NCBI GenBank assembly: GCA_029834535.1
Contig: JAQMWT010000175.1
Location: 1-42,468 of the forward strand
DNA length: 42,468 nucleotides
Source of the DNA: Chrysophaeum taylorii
Taxonomy: Eukaryota > Sar > Pelagophyceae > Pelagomonadales > Pelagomonadaceae
Direction of reading: 5' to 3'
Part shown: positions 7,936 through 17,780 of the stretch, piece by piece
Layout of the letters: every line of letters starts with the position of its first letter
How positions within the stretch are numbered: the first letter of the stretch is position 1
The notes under the pieces: model-generated
The model's input: only the letters and a program-made list of their open reading frames with translations
Told to the model about the DNA's origin: nothing
The model's database searches: none
Position numbers and translations under genes: made by a program

Positions 7936-10921
7936 TGATCACCATATTCTACGGTTTTCACCTTTTGCTGTAGAGTCGCGCATTCAACTCGACCCTGCCA
8001 CTCGAAGTGTATCATGGATTGTGCCCGATGAACTCTATTCTCCTGCGAGTCCTGCACCATCAGCTGCTGCCCCCACCACCCCGCCACCACCTTCAGTTAC
8101 ATCGCCTGGGACGGCTTCATCTTTTGCAGGGGGCACCGTCGCCCCTGCTGTTATGCAGAGCAACCAAGTTGATAACCAGCCCTCCACAACTGCTGAAGAA
8201 GAAGGCACCGCGAAAGAGCGACCAGCGCATTTCAATACGCAAGACGTTCCGTGGGCGGACGCGCCTCACGACGAACATGGTCAACCTTCACCGGTGATGC
8301 CTCCTCATTTAGCGGATCAGGAGAGCATGCAGGTCATCCCTCCGACCGTCGCGCAGGTCGAAGAGGTGATGACTGAATTGGGTATTACAGAGCACCCTGC
8401 TTTAGATGATGACGAGAAGCTGATGATGAAGCATTTAATCTCGTATTCGTGGGCATTTTTCGATGATGTGATGAGACCTGTTGATTCACCTGAAGTGACG
8501 CTCCGGTTCAAAGAAGAGAACCCGACTCCCGTCAAACTCTCGCCATTTCGGTTGTCGAAAGAAAAGAGTGAATGTTTGCGGATGCAGATTGAAGCATGGA
8601 CCCGAGACGGAGTTATTCGTCCCGCGAATTCTCCATGGGGTTTCCCTATTGTGATGTTGCCTAAGAAAGGTGCCGAGCCTGGCACTTCCAATGCTTACAG
8701 AGCAGCTGTCGACCTACGGCGCCTCAATGCATTGCTCAAGGATGATAGCTGGCCGAGTGTGAGCATGGCTGACACGTTGATGTTTCTCATTGACAAGTTT
8801 TGTCGTTCCAGTTTGGATATTCGTTGGGGCTATCACAATTTACGATTGTCGCTAGATGCACAAGATGTGGTCACCTTCACTAGTCATATGGGAGCGTACA
8901 GTTACATGCGTCTACCTTTGGGAGTCAAACCAGCCGGACGTTTGTTTTGCAAGCAGTTGAACACTGACTTGTCGCAATGGTTATATCGTGATCTCGTGGC
9001 ATATATCGACGATATTCTCGCCGGTCACGCAGATACAAAGAATCACTTGCAGTACCTTGTGCAAGTTATTCCCCATCTCGCCTTGAAGGGGTACAGCGCC
9101 AATATCAACAAGATTCATTTTATGCAAGAAGTCATTGAGTTTTTGGGTCATTTATCTACCCCGAACGGACTTCTTCCATCACCAAGGTCTTTAGAAGCCA
9201 TCAGACACATGCCAATTCCTGGCACTTTGTCGGATGCTGACCCTAAGAAGCAAGTGCGATCTTCCCTTGGAATGGGGAGTTTTTGCCGGCGTTATGTAAG
9301 GAATTTTGCGAAAGTTGCAGAGCCATTAAGACAACTGACGTTGCCGGACGTGAAATTCAAGTGGACGAAAGAGTGTCAGGAAGCTTGGGATGCCATCATC
9401 GAGGCTATTGTCACTTCGAAGGGCGTCCATCATCCTGATTACTCGTTGCCTTTTTACATTCGAACTGATGCTTCCGCGCATGGGCTGGGTGCTTACCTAT
9501 TTCAAAAAGTACCAGTCGTTGACGACGATGGAAGAGAAAGAATCGAAGAGAGAGTTATCGAGTACTGGAGTCGAACCGTGCCTAAGTCGATGAGGAAGTA
9601 CGATCCTCGGCGCTTGGAACTCCTCGCAGTACTCTCTGCTCTCGAAAATTTCCGATTTTATATCGAAGGTCATCAGACGAAGTTAGAGATTGATCATCGT
9701 AATTTAACGTTTCTGCGGGATTCGAATCATACGTCTGGACAGTTAGCACGATGGGCTATGCGGCTTGCTGCGTTCGACCGGGAGCTCGGATACAAACCTG
9801 GAAGCTCCCCTGGCATGCGTATTCCGGATTGTCTGTCGCGCAACCCTATCGACAAATTGATCGAGAAAGATGAAGACGGGGAACCGATCAATGAAGCTTT
9901 CTTTATTTTCCAAGAAATCCCCACCGATGTCCCTGGCACAGCTTGCTTCACCTTCTCTTCGGTGACGATGCCTATGCTGACGGACAGCGGACCCACCGCA
10001 GCTATGGTAGCAGTTAGTACGCGACAGAACGTACAACCGCCTCAATTCTCGTACGAGTCTGAGCCAGTTGACTCCGTCGAACGTCTCCCTTTTGCGGATC
10101 AAGCGGAGGATGAGGTCACTCTCGATGAGATAGCGAAAGAACAAGCTGAGGATGAAACATGCAAGCGCATCAGACGAAAGCTCGACTCTGAACAGAAAGA
10201 TCAAGACGAGCAGTCATCCGTACCATATGAGATTGATGACAACGTGTTGTATAAGGTCGATGATTCAGCTTCTCAACGTCTTATTGTGGTCCCTCCGTCT
10301 ATGCAGAAGCGCGTGATCGCCATGCATCACCGAGGCTTGTTCGGAGGCCATGTAGGACGAGATTCCACGGCGAATCAAATCTTAGAACGGTATTGGCGGC
10401 CAAACGTCTCATCATCCGTTAATGAGTTTGTCAATGCCTGCAATATTTGCCAGAAGATTCGATCCACCATACCTAGGCGCCATGGCTTGCTCTGTCAACC
10501 GAATCGCGTCGGAGACTGCTATGTCCTAGGTATGGATTTGATTGGACCTCTGCGAGGCGCTGACCTGTACACGTACATACTCGCAATGTACGATGCAGCA
10601 TCACATTTCTTGAAATTAGCTCTGATCAACACGAAGCATGATTATTCGATTTTGAACGCGTTCGTGGACAAGATTTTACTTGAGGGATGTCTCCCACGGT
10701 GCATAGTCACGGATAATGGAAATGAGTTCGCGAACAGATTATTTCGCACGTTTGTTCGTCAATTCAACGTACGTTATCGTACTACCCTTCCGTATCATCC
10801 TCAGAGTAATCATACTGAGCGTGTCAATCGATTCATTAAAGCTTTCTTGCGAGCTGCGATCGAAACAGCGTTAGCCAGACTGGTCGAATTTCCTCCCATA
10901 TGTGTCATTCATGTACAATAG
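7835..10921 (+). CDS. Reverse transcriptase, RNase H and integrase of the retrotransposon
   Basis: Copies element RNA into DNA and inserts it. The open frame starts in the retroposon insertion; element coding begins at about 7937. RT spans residues 200-460: the entry motif PVKLSPFRLS, then GVIRPANSPWGFPIVMLPKK, and the catalytic YIDD at about 390. RNase H follows: RTDASAHGLGAY (about 545), YDPRRLELLAVLSAL and DHRNL, ending in DCLSRNP. The integrase zinc finger is HHRGLFGGH with CNICQ (about 829-870). The catalytic residues are Asp in GMDLIGPL (about 899), Asp in VTDNGNEF (about 958) and Glu in HTERVNRF (about 994). Compared with element 1 the protein goes out of frame after FIKAFLRA (near 10880) and stops at 10921; the rest is in the frame of 10902-11804. 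As it stands the integrase is truncated just past its catalytic Glu. Confidence 0.93.
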   Translation: MPTYAGRADALARLRIHEAPSSIATAVGDQGKGLDHHILRFSPFAVESRIQLDPATRSVSWIVPDELYSPASPAPSAAAPTTPPPPSVTSPGTASSFAGGTVAPAVMQSNQVDNQPSTTAEEEGTAKERPAHFNTQDVPWADAPHDEHGQPSPVMPPHLADQESMQVIPPTVAQVEEVMTELGITEHPALDDDEKLMMKHLISYSWAFFDDVMRPVDSPEVTLRFKEENPTPVKLSPFRLSKEKSECLRMQIEAWTRDGVIRPANSPWGFPIVMLPKKGAEPGTSNAYRAAVDLRRLNALLKDDSWPSVSMADTLMFLIDKFCRSSLDIRWGYHNLRLSLDAQDVVTFTSHMGAYSYMRLPLGVKPAGRLFCKQLNTDLSQWLYRDLVAYIDDILAGHADTKNHLQYLVQVIPHLALKGYSANINKIHFMQEVIEFLGHLSTPNGLLPSPRSLEAIRHMPIPGTLSDADPKKQVRSSLGMGSFCRRYVRNFAKVAEPLRQLTLPDVKFKWTKECQEAWDAIIEAIVTSKGVHHPDYSLPFYIRTDASAHGLGAYLFQKVPVVDDDGRERIEERVIEYWSRTVPKSMRKYDPRRLELLAVLSALENFRFYIEGHQTKLEIDHRNLTFLRDSNHTSGQLARWAMRLAAFDRELGYKPGSSPGMRIPDCLSRNPIDKLIEKDEDGEPINEAFFIFQEIPTDVPGTACFTFSSVTMPMLTDSGPTAAMVAVSTRQNVQPPQFSYESEPVDSVERLPFADQAEDEVTLDEIAKEQAEDETCKRIRRKLDSEQKDQDEQSSVPYEIDDNVLYKVDDSASQRLIVVPPSMQKRVIAMHHRGLFGGHVGRDSTANQILERYWRPNVSSSVNEFVNACNICQKIRSTIPRRHGLLCQPNRVGDCYVLGMDLIGPLRGADLYTYILAMYDAASHFLKLALINTKHDYSILNAFVDKILLEGCLPRCIVTDNGNEFANRLFRTFVRQFNVRYRTTLPYHPQSNHTERVNRFIKAFLRAAIETALARLVEFPPICVIHVQ

Positions 10922-11804
10922 GATGTACATTCCGGGAACGAAGATTTCACCTTTCATGATGCGTACTGGCAAGCAACCCCGGTTACCACCCGATTACAAT
11001 CTTTTGAGTGAACAGCGTGATCTACTGCAATCACGTCATCAGATTTTGGTGGACTTTAAGAACAAGTTTGAATTTTATAGTCGACTCGTTACACGAGCTC
11101 ACCAGAAAGCACAGGAGAGTCAAAAACTCAACTATGATGCCCACCAAATTGACATCCAGTTTTCCCCAGGTGATTATGTTCTACGTTTCGTGCCTAAGAC
11201 ACGCCACAAGCTACGGCCCATTTGGCGCGGACCTTACATGGTTACTAGAAATATCTCTCCCGTCGTTTATGAAATTCAAGACGTCAACGACGATGATGCT
11301 GAATCGGTTGTAGTATATGTACAACAGATTGTGCCTTTGAAAGTGCCAACCGTCGACACTTCTTCAGCCCCTCTGCATTTACCCTCGGACCGCGACCGGT
11401 TCAAACATGGTAAGTTCGTGATTTTCAGGGTGAAAGGACGATCCAACGCGTGGAAGAAGCGTATCTATGTTGCCGAAGTCTACGAAGAATATGACCACGA
11501 CAATGATAGAGTTGCGCTTCACTACTATACTGATTTGGGACCACGCGATGATCCTCGCGTCTTTGATCCTACTAAGCCTCTGGCTGAGCGACGCTTAAGA
11601 CCAGAATACAAAGATCCTGACGGAGGTAGCTTCACACGTCTACGACCAAACATGGAGGGCTGTGAACCCTGTGTGACTGATTTTCGCCCGGATGAAATCG
11701 ATGTTCTCGTCACTAACTTCGGTCTCCACAGCAACAAAGTTCCTGCTGATGTAGCTGAACGAGCTTATCGTACCATTCGTGAGCGTGACCTTCGTCACCC
11801 TTGA
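10902..11804 (+). CDS. Integrase C-terminal part with SH3/chromo-like and extra C-terminal domain
   Basis: Continuation of the integrase after a one-base frame change just upstream of 10902; the listed start is a GTG within the continuing protein, not a real initiation site. It holds the end of the integrase core (YNRMYIPGTKISPFMMR), a coiled segment and the SH3/chromo-like module (KLRPIWRGPYMVTRNISP). About 130 residues of a distinct C-terminal domain follow: HGKFVIFRV, KRIYVAEVYEEYDHDNDRV, LHYYTDLGP, CVTDFRPDEIDVLV. Element 1 has the same domain at the same place, so it is a conserved part of this lineage. I do not recognise it in standard Ty3/gypsy elements; its Trp/Tyr-rich beta-like pattern suggests a Tudor or chromo-barrel fold, which is only a guess. 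Confidence 0.82.
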   Translation: MSFMYNRMYIPGTKISPFMMRTGKQPRLPPDYNLLSEQRDLLQSRHQILVDFKNKFEFYSRLVTRAHQKAQESQKLNYDAHQIDIQFSPGDYVLRFVPKTRHKLRPIWRGPYMVTRNISPVVYEIQDVNDDDAESVVVYVQQIVPLKVPTVDTSSAPLHLPSDRDRFKHGKFVIFRVKGRSNAWKKRIYVAEVYEEYDHDNDRVALHYYTDLGPRDDPRVFDPTKPLAERRLRPEYKDPDGGSFTRLRPNMEGCEPCVTDFRPDEIDVLVTNFGLHSNKVPADVAERAYRTIRERDLRHP

Positions 11805-11839
11805 AGTCGAGGACGACTTCATCTCAAGTAGGGGGCTCC

Positions 11840-11965
11840 TGTGGCAGTAACGCCCATTTCCCCCACTTGCCTGCCTGCCACCTGACTTACCCTGATTGTT
11901 GCCCTGGTATTGACCTTGCATTTATGGGGGGGGTGTCATCTCGACACCTTCACCTGCGCTTCCAC
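11840..11965 (+). repeat. 3' LTR segment, apparently truncated
   Basis: Direct repeat of 1777-1902, 125 of 126 bases identical, 35 bases after the stop codon of the pol frame and directly after GGGGGCTCC. Helitron-derived sequence begins at once at 11966. The likely reading is that the rest of the LTR was lost or displaced. Confidence 0.8.
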
Positions 11966-12960
11966 ATTGATCCTCCAAGCCGTCTACGGCGACCTCGCAG
12001 ACTATTTCCACGACCCGCGGCGGCTCTTTCAGCGCGCCATTCTCACGCCCCGTCGAAACTATGTTGTCGATGCTGACAACGCGCGCATGACCGCGGCCTT
12101 TTTTTCCCGGAGACGAGGCGTCGGAGTTCTTTTCGGCAGACTAGGTTGGGTCGGAAGACGACGCCTCGCTCTTTACAGTCGAGTTTTCGACTCCCTGACA
12201 ACCAACGGCATTCTGACTTTGATCGCGAGCTTATAGTCTTCGCAACCTCGACCCGTCGCACGGCCACTGCAACGGTACCAGATACATGATCGATTGTGTC
12301 GTGTCACCGAGGCTCCTCCAACATGTATCCCTTAAGGCCCGAGGCTCCTCCAACCTGTATCCCTTAAGGCCCGCCGACGCCAAACGATCAACAAGAGACA
12401 GGGCCAGACGCCCCGCGAGGTCGGCGTCCTCTTGCCCAAGCCCGTCTTCTGTCGCGTCCAGCTCTACGTGGCTCTGTGTCGATCGGCAACCCCGAGGATA
12501 TGCTCTGAGTCGACGACTCCACCCTACCCCACACGCGCTGCGCAATACCGATAAGCCCCCGTCCGGCGTCTACACGCGCACTGTAAGTGAGCTTACTGGG
12601 ACCAGGTGAACTTACTGGAACCAGGTGAACTTACTGGGGTGAGAGATTGGGACTAGGCGAACTTAGTGACCAGGTGAACTTACTGAGACCAAGTGTGAAC
12701 TTACTGGGGCTTTTAGAGTAAACTCAAAGCCTAGCGGCGTGTGCGGATCAAAGCAGCTTAGATTGGCGGGGGTGAGAGCGACGAGCTCGAAGGAGAGTGG
12801 GGTGAGTGGGTGCGGGTTTACGTCGAACTTACTGGGGTTAGAGATTGGGTTTACACCGAATTTACTGGGGCTAGAGATTGGGACTAGGTGAACTTAACCG
12901 GAACAGGTGAACTAGCTGGGGTTAGAGATTGGGACTAGGTGAACTTACTGGCCTGCACTT
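11966..12960 (+). mobile_element. Helitron 3' remnant, copy 1 (Pif1-like helicase end plus subterminal repeats)
   Basis: Plus-strand fragment. The frame opening near 11967 reads ILQAVYGDLADYFHDP then FQRAILTPRRN and VVDADNARM, the C-terminal half of a Helitron Pif1-like helicase. The C-terminal SQGQT and QLYVAL motifs are clear in the tandem copies at 37017-39146. Frames are broken. A short internal duplication (CGAGGCTCCTCCAACMTGTATCC) lies near 12310-12365. From about 12590 come repeated units of the type GTGAACTTACTGGGACCAG up to the end ACTGGCCTGCACTTG. All three copies in the window start at the same point (TGATCCTCCAAG) and end at the same point, so this may be a short derivative family and not three random truncations. 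Helitrons usually end CTRR; here the ends read CTTG, CTCG and CTTG, each before T. Confidence 0.72.
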
Positions 12961-13736
12961 GTAGCAATAAAAAGAGGAAGAAGGGTAAGGAGTTCCTTTT
13001 AAGAAATACTAAGGGTTTTCTTTTTCGAAGTACTCTCGATGTTTACGACTACCAGCGTCCAATTTACTGCGGGAATCGAACTCGAAACCAGGGACCTAGA
13101 CGCACCACATACCCGAAAATCGTCTTCACCCACACCACTCCCCAGGCTACACTCAGCATAGCATACAAATCGACCACCAGGATCGGAACTCAAGACGTAC
13201 GTACAGCAACAACTCCAGATTCTCGCTCAAACTTTTTCGCTCTCTCCAACACTACAAGGCTCTCGCAGCTGCCATGAAGAAAACATTTTATAAATAGCAG
13301 TGCTTTTGGCGCATACATTAGCAAAAGAACAGAAAGTAGGCCGCGGGTGAAGCGTTTTGAAATGAATCGGCTTTACAAAACGCAGATTTTGTCGGCCCGT
13401 TTCGAGCATACATAGGCATTTGAACAGAAAGTATAGGTCCGTTGATGTTTCCTCACACACACACTCACGTTTCCCAATTAATTATTGTGGACACCAAAGA
13501 AGTGTCTTCGGAAGAAAAGAGCTTTGGTGAAGAGCTTCTCTTCGAGAGGGTTAGTTTTTCAAGAAAAGGATTAATTAATAAATAAATAAAGGTTTGAGAT
13601 ACAATTTGGTCCTAAACCCTTAACGGAAGGACGTAGGAGGGGTCGTCGACGTCTCACAAGGGGATCGACGACGAGCGTAGCGTGGCGTGGCTCGCTTTCG
13701 CTTCGGCTCGGTGGGGGGTTGGTTGTCTGGTATAAA
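12961..13736. other. Intergenic region upstream of the ubiquitin protease gene
   Basis: No coding region supported. It holds an imperfect direct repeat (CGCATACATTAGCAAAAGAACAGAAAGTA near 13307 and a diverged copy near 13408), an AT-rich stretch with AATAAATAAATAAA at about 13578, and a TATAAA six bases before the ATG at 13737, too close to be its promoter. A 5' exon or promoter of the protease gene may lie here but cannot be seen. Confidence 0.5.
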
Positions 13737-16700
13737 ATGTTGGTGGAGGCGCCCGGAACGCAGCGCGATACCGTGATGCAGAAGCTGCGGTCGTCGCAGT
13801 TCAAGGCGGGCGAGGAATACGCGGTGATCTCGCAGAAGTGGTGGTCGGCGTGGCGGGTGTACGTGGACTTCGAAGAGGAGGCGTCGCCGCGGAACGGACC
13901 GAGTTTGGAGACGTTGAGCGTGAGCGAGGCGGCGGGTCCAGGTCCGATCACGAACGAGCCGTTGTGCGACGCTCGGGGCCGGCTGAGGAAGAATTTGGTG
14001 GAGAACGACGACTACGCGTTGGTCCCCAAGAGCGTGTGGGAAGCTCTGGAGGAATGGTATGGTGGGGGTCCGTTGTTGGCGCGGCGGGTGTTGCTGACCC
14101 CCGAGACCCAGGAGCCCTACGTGGAGGTGTTTTTGCTGCAGTTCGAGGTCCGCGTCGTCGACGCCGACGGTTTTCCCGAGGGCGGGTCGACGGTGGTAGA
14201 GGTGAGTCGAGGAGACGGCGTAGCTGCGGCCAGGCGGGCGTTGTTGCTCGAGATGGGAGCGTCGTCGTCGCGGCGCGTGTGGATCAAGGCGGCGGCGGAA
14301 GACGAGGTGGACGAATCGGGGACGCTAAGCGAGACGCGGTTCTGGCGGCGGTCGTCGAGGGCGGCGGCCGGGAAACGAGGAGGTCCGAGGCTGGCGGGCG
14401 ACGACGAGGCCGACAGTTGGTTTTTGCTCCAGGAGGATCGGTCCGAGCGGGTCGGCGAGTGCAAGGCCGTGGTGGCCGCGCGGGAGGCGCTCCGGTGGGG
14501 CGCGATCGTAGAAACGGCCGAAAAAAACGTCGACGACGGCGTATCTACTTGGCCTTTCGAGGCTCGACGCGAACGGTGGCGCGTCTCGCTTTCCAAGGGG
14601 GACGTCGTCGACGCCAAGGATTCCGAGGGACGGTGGTTCGACTCGGTGATCGTGGACGTGGGGGAAAACAAGCAGGACCGCGTGAAAGTCCACTTCAAGG
14701 GCTGGAGTACCAAGTGGGACGCGTGGCTCGACCGCTACGACGAGACTTCGATCCAAAAGCTCTTCACGCACACGGACGACTGGCGACGCCTGCGGGTCAA
14801 CGACCCCTGCGAGGTGCGGTCCGAGGAGCGCGACAAGGCCCTCTGGTACGAGGCGGTGGTTGTGGCGGTCCTCGACGACGACGTGGTCGAGGTCAAGACT
14901 CAAACGCCGTCGGGTTCGAACACGCGCACCTTGTCGACCTCGTCGGAATACCTCTGCAAGATGGGCACGCACATCAAGAAGCCGCGCCTCCCGTCGGGCC
15001 GGTCGCAGCTCCAGGACCACCACCACCACCACCACCACCACGCGCCGACGACCGCCGCCTCGGCGGCGGGGGCGTCTGCGTCGTCGAGGCAGGCGGCGGC
15101 GGCGTACGGGTCGGCGAGCCGCGACTTGATCGGGCGAGGCGCGCGATCGCACGTCCGCGGCTCACCGCCGGCGCCCGGCGCGGTCGGCCTCTCCAACCTG
15201 GGGAACACCTGCTTCATGAACTCGATGCTCCAGTGCTTGTCGCACACGGCGCCTCTGACGGCATATTTTCGCGCCGACGATTTCGCGAGGGAAATCAACG
15301 TCGATAACCCTCTCGGAAGCGGGGGCCAGATCGCGCGCGCCTACGCCGACTTTGTTCGCGACGCGTGGTCGGGCGACTTCAGCGTCGTGGTGCCGACGGC
15401 CCTGAAGCGCGCGATCGGCAAGCACGCCCCCCAGTTCTCGGGCTACCAGCAGCAGGATTCCCAGGAACTCATGAACTACGTTCTCGACGGACTCCACGAG
15501 GACCTCAACCGCGTCCGCGACAAACCCTACACGGAAACGCTCGAGTCCAACGGGAGGCCCGACGACGAGGTCGCCGAGGAGTCCTGGCGCCGCTTCCAGC
15601 TCAGGAACCGCTCGATCGTCGTCGATACCTGCTACGGCCAGCTCCGCTCCCACATCACCTGCCCCCTCTGCGACCACGAGTCCATCACCTTCGACCCCTA
15701 CCTCTCCCTCTCGCTCCCGCTCCCCTCGGCGACGACCCGCCACGTCTCGGTGACCTTCGTCGCCCTCGACAACCCCGAGCCGACGAAATACGCCGTCGCT
15801 GTCGCTGCGCGCGAGTCCGTCGCCGCCCTCAAGGACGCCCTCTTGATCCTCGCCTTTGGCCACGACCACGCCAAGCGCCGCGCCGACGTCGACGTCTGCG
15901 ACGTCTGGGCCAACCGCGTGGCCAAGACCCTCGCCGACACCACGGCCGTCGAGCACATCAAGCAGAACGACGACATTTTCGCCTTCGAGCTCGAGCCCCC
16001 GGGTCCTTCCGCGGCCCTCTCGGCCCCCGCGACCCTCGCCTCGCCCCCGACCTCAAAGCGCCGTCGCCTCGTGGTCGACGTCCTCTTCAGCCAGCCCTCG
16101 GCCTCCGCTCTGCCCTTCAACGTCGCGGACGCCATCGCCGCCCGCTACAACAACAACAACAACAACAACAACAACGCCAACAAGCCCTTCAACGTCTCGG
16201 ACGCCATCGCCGCCCGCTACAACAACAACAACAACAACGCTTCCGCCAACAACAACAACAACAACAACACCAAGAGGCAGCAGCAGCAGCAGCAGCAGTA
16301 CAAGCTCTTCGGGACGCCCCTGCGCCTCGCCTTCGACGAAACCACTACCTGTCGCGCGCTCCGCGAGAAGATAAAGCGCCGCGTCGACGCGGCGAGGCAG
16401 CAGCAGCAACGCGCTAGCGATGACGACGACGACGACGACGACGACGAGGAGCCGTACCGCGTCGTCATCAGCGCGTTCCAGGGCATGAAGCGCGTCCACG
16501 AGCTGGCGCGCGACGATACGCTGGTGGTCGACGCGATCCGCGGCAAGCAGTCGGACGGCTTCTCGCTGACGCTCGAGTGGACTCGCGTCGTCGAAGTCGA
16601 ACCGCGCGCCGAGATCCACGAGTCGGCCACCCGCCGAGCCTCCGGCACCAACCACAAGGTCAACCGCATCGACATCCTCGACTGCCTCCGCAAGCTCGCC

Positions 16701-17231
16701 GAGCGCGAGCAGCTCGGAGAGACCGAGCAGTGGTACTGCTCCAAGTGCAAGCAGCACTCGCGCGCCTACAAGAAGCTCGACCTCTGGTCCACCCCCGATG
16801 TCCTCATCGTCCACCTCAAACGATTCCAGTACGCTCAGAACAAGTTCTTTGTCCACCGCCAGAAACTCGACGACCTCGTCGACTTTCCCCTCCACGACCT
16901 CGATCTGGCCGACTTCATCCTCTCGCCCGAGTCCAATACCCGAGCCCGCTACGACCTCTTCGCCGTCTCCGAACATTCGGGCGGTCTAGGTGACGACGAC
17001 TCCCCGCGCGATTGCTTACGCCGCGCGCAGGCGGCGGACACTACACGGCCACCGTCTTCGACGACTCCACCAAGGAATGGTTCCACTACAACGACGCGAT
17101 CGTATCGCGCGCAGACCCCTCGACCGTGAGTTTGAGTCCCCCGCTCCTCGTTGCCGACGGACGCGCATTTTTTTTTCCTCGCAGGTCGTCTCGCGGCAAG
17201 CCTACGTCCTTTTCTACCGCCGAAGAACGTC

Positions 17232-17263
<32 letters not shown>

Positions 17264-17265
17264 GA
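13737..17265 (+). CDS. DUSP-domain ubiquitin carboxyl-terminal hydrolase (USP4/11/15-like), three exons
   Basis: A cysteine protease predicted to remove ubiquitin from substrates. The exons 13737-16989, 17031-17125 and 17185-17262 plus stop give 1142 residues; both introns are GT-AG (41 and 59 nt). Domain order: DUSP (about 1-125; GEEYAVISQKWWSAWRVYV, DYALVPKSVWEALEEWYGGG), a ubiquitin-like segment, then two Tudor/MBT-like barrels (KVHFKGWSTKWDAWLDR is clearest). His and Ser-Ala runs lead to the split catalytic domain: Cys492 in GLSNLGNTCFMNSML, zinc Cys pairs CPLC and CSKC, His1088 in GGHYTATVFDD, last strand QAYVLFYRR. Between the halves lies an insert with a duplicated PFNVSDAIAARY motif, poly-Asn, poly-Gln and poly-Asp. 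The protein ends in a Gln tract. Removing the 41-nt intron is needed to join the His box. The first ATG after the upstream stops was chosen. Frame intact. Confidence 0.9.
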
Positions 17266-17500
17266 AGAACTGGTCTTATTACCGCGATTGAAGCATCTGG
17301 CGTCGTGACATTTCACGCCGCCGCGGCCTCTTGGACTCCCCGCCGCGCGCGGCTTGCACTATCACCTTCCCGCGTGTATTCTGCCGAGTTCCACACTCGG
17401 CACCTATGCTCCTCGGGAGCGCCCGAGGCACGCATCGCGCGCGCACCACCCACCACCCCTCGTACAATAATACGGCCCTACCTTATTACTGATGAGTCTT
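17266..17500. other. Short intergenic region after the ubiquitin protease gene
   Basis: No gene seen. It ends with the 8-bp target sequence TGAGTCTT (17493-17500), which is repeated after the inserted retroposon B at 17663-17670. Confidence 0.5.
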
Positions 17501-17662
17501 TAAAGGTCGACTGCTAAGAGGGGGCGGCGTGTGAGGCGCATGAAGGATGCGCGTGGTTTTGTGGGGTAGGAGGAGGGATGTGCCGGACGGGCGTAGATAG
17601 GTATGCGGGACCTAGTCGGGGTCATCATCGCCGAGTCGTGGGGCAGGCGAAGAGAGTCATAC
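17501..17662 (+). repeat. Short retroposon-like repeat B, copy 1
   Basis: A 162-bp unit starting TAAAGGTCGACTGCTAAGAGG and ending near GGCGAAGAGAGTCATAC. Flanked by TGAGTCTT at 17493-17500 and 17663-17670. Related copies are at 18267-18351 and 22296-22790. It codes for nothing evident. After it comes a (GAGTC/GAGAT)n stretch to about 17710. Confidence 0.65.
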
Positions 17663-17780
17663 TGAGTCTTGATGAGATGAGATGAGTTGAGTCGAGTCGA
17701 GTCGAGTCTCCCCCCCCCCTCAAAAAAATGTTGCGACTGTTGGCTTGTTTCGAACTTGTGAATCGAACGAACGAGCATAC

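Larger units (their letters stand above)
1777..11965 (+). mobile_element. Ty3/gypsy LTR retrotransposon carrying a cytosine-C5 DNA methyltransferase
   Basis: A 10.2-kb element bounded by a 126-bp direct repeat with one mismatch (1777-1902 and 11840-11965). The order is leader, gag (2756-4268), protease-like region, DNA methyltransferase, RT, RNase H, integrase, SH3-like and C-terminal domain. RT before integrase places it in Ty3/gypsy. A purine-rich stretch (AAGTAGGGGG) precedes the 3' repeat, as a polypurine tract should. No target-site duplication flanks the outer ends (CCGGTC on the left, ATTGATCC on the right), which fits a truncated 3' LTR or rearrangement. The coding region holds two short-retroposon insertions and frame breaks in gag (about 3210), at gag/protease (about 4266), at methyltransferase/RT and in integrase (about 10880). 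The near-identical LTR segments argue for recent insertion despite those breaks. Confidence 0.88.

Noticed and set aside
13060..13090. GAGTTCGATTCCCG on the minus strand, like a tRNA B box
   Set aside because: The flanking T-stem does not pair and no A box or acceptor stem is found at tRNA distance, so no tRNA gene or tRNA-derived SINE can be called.
16053..16976. Long minus-strand and alternative-frame ORFs across the ubiquitin protease gene (also at 14325-15152 and 15162-15956)
   Set aside because: They are shadows of the real plus-strand frame; their runs of Val, Leu, Arg or Ser come from the Asn/Gln/Asp codon repeats.
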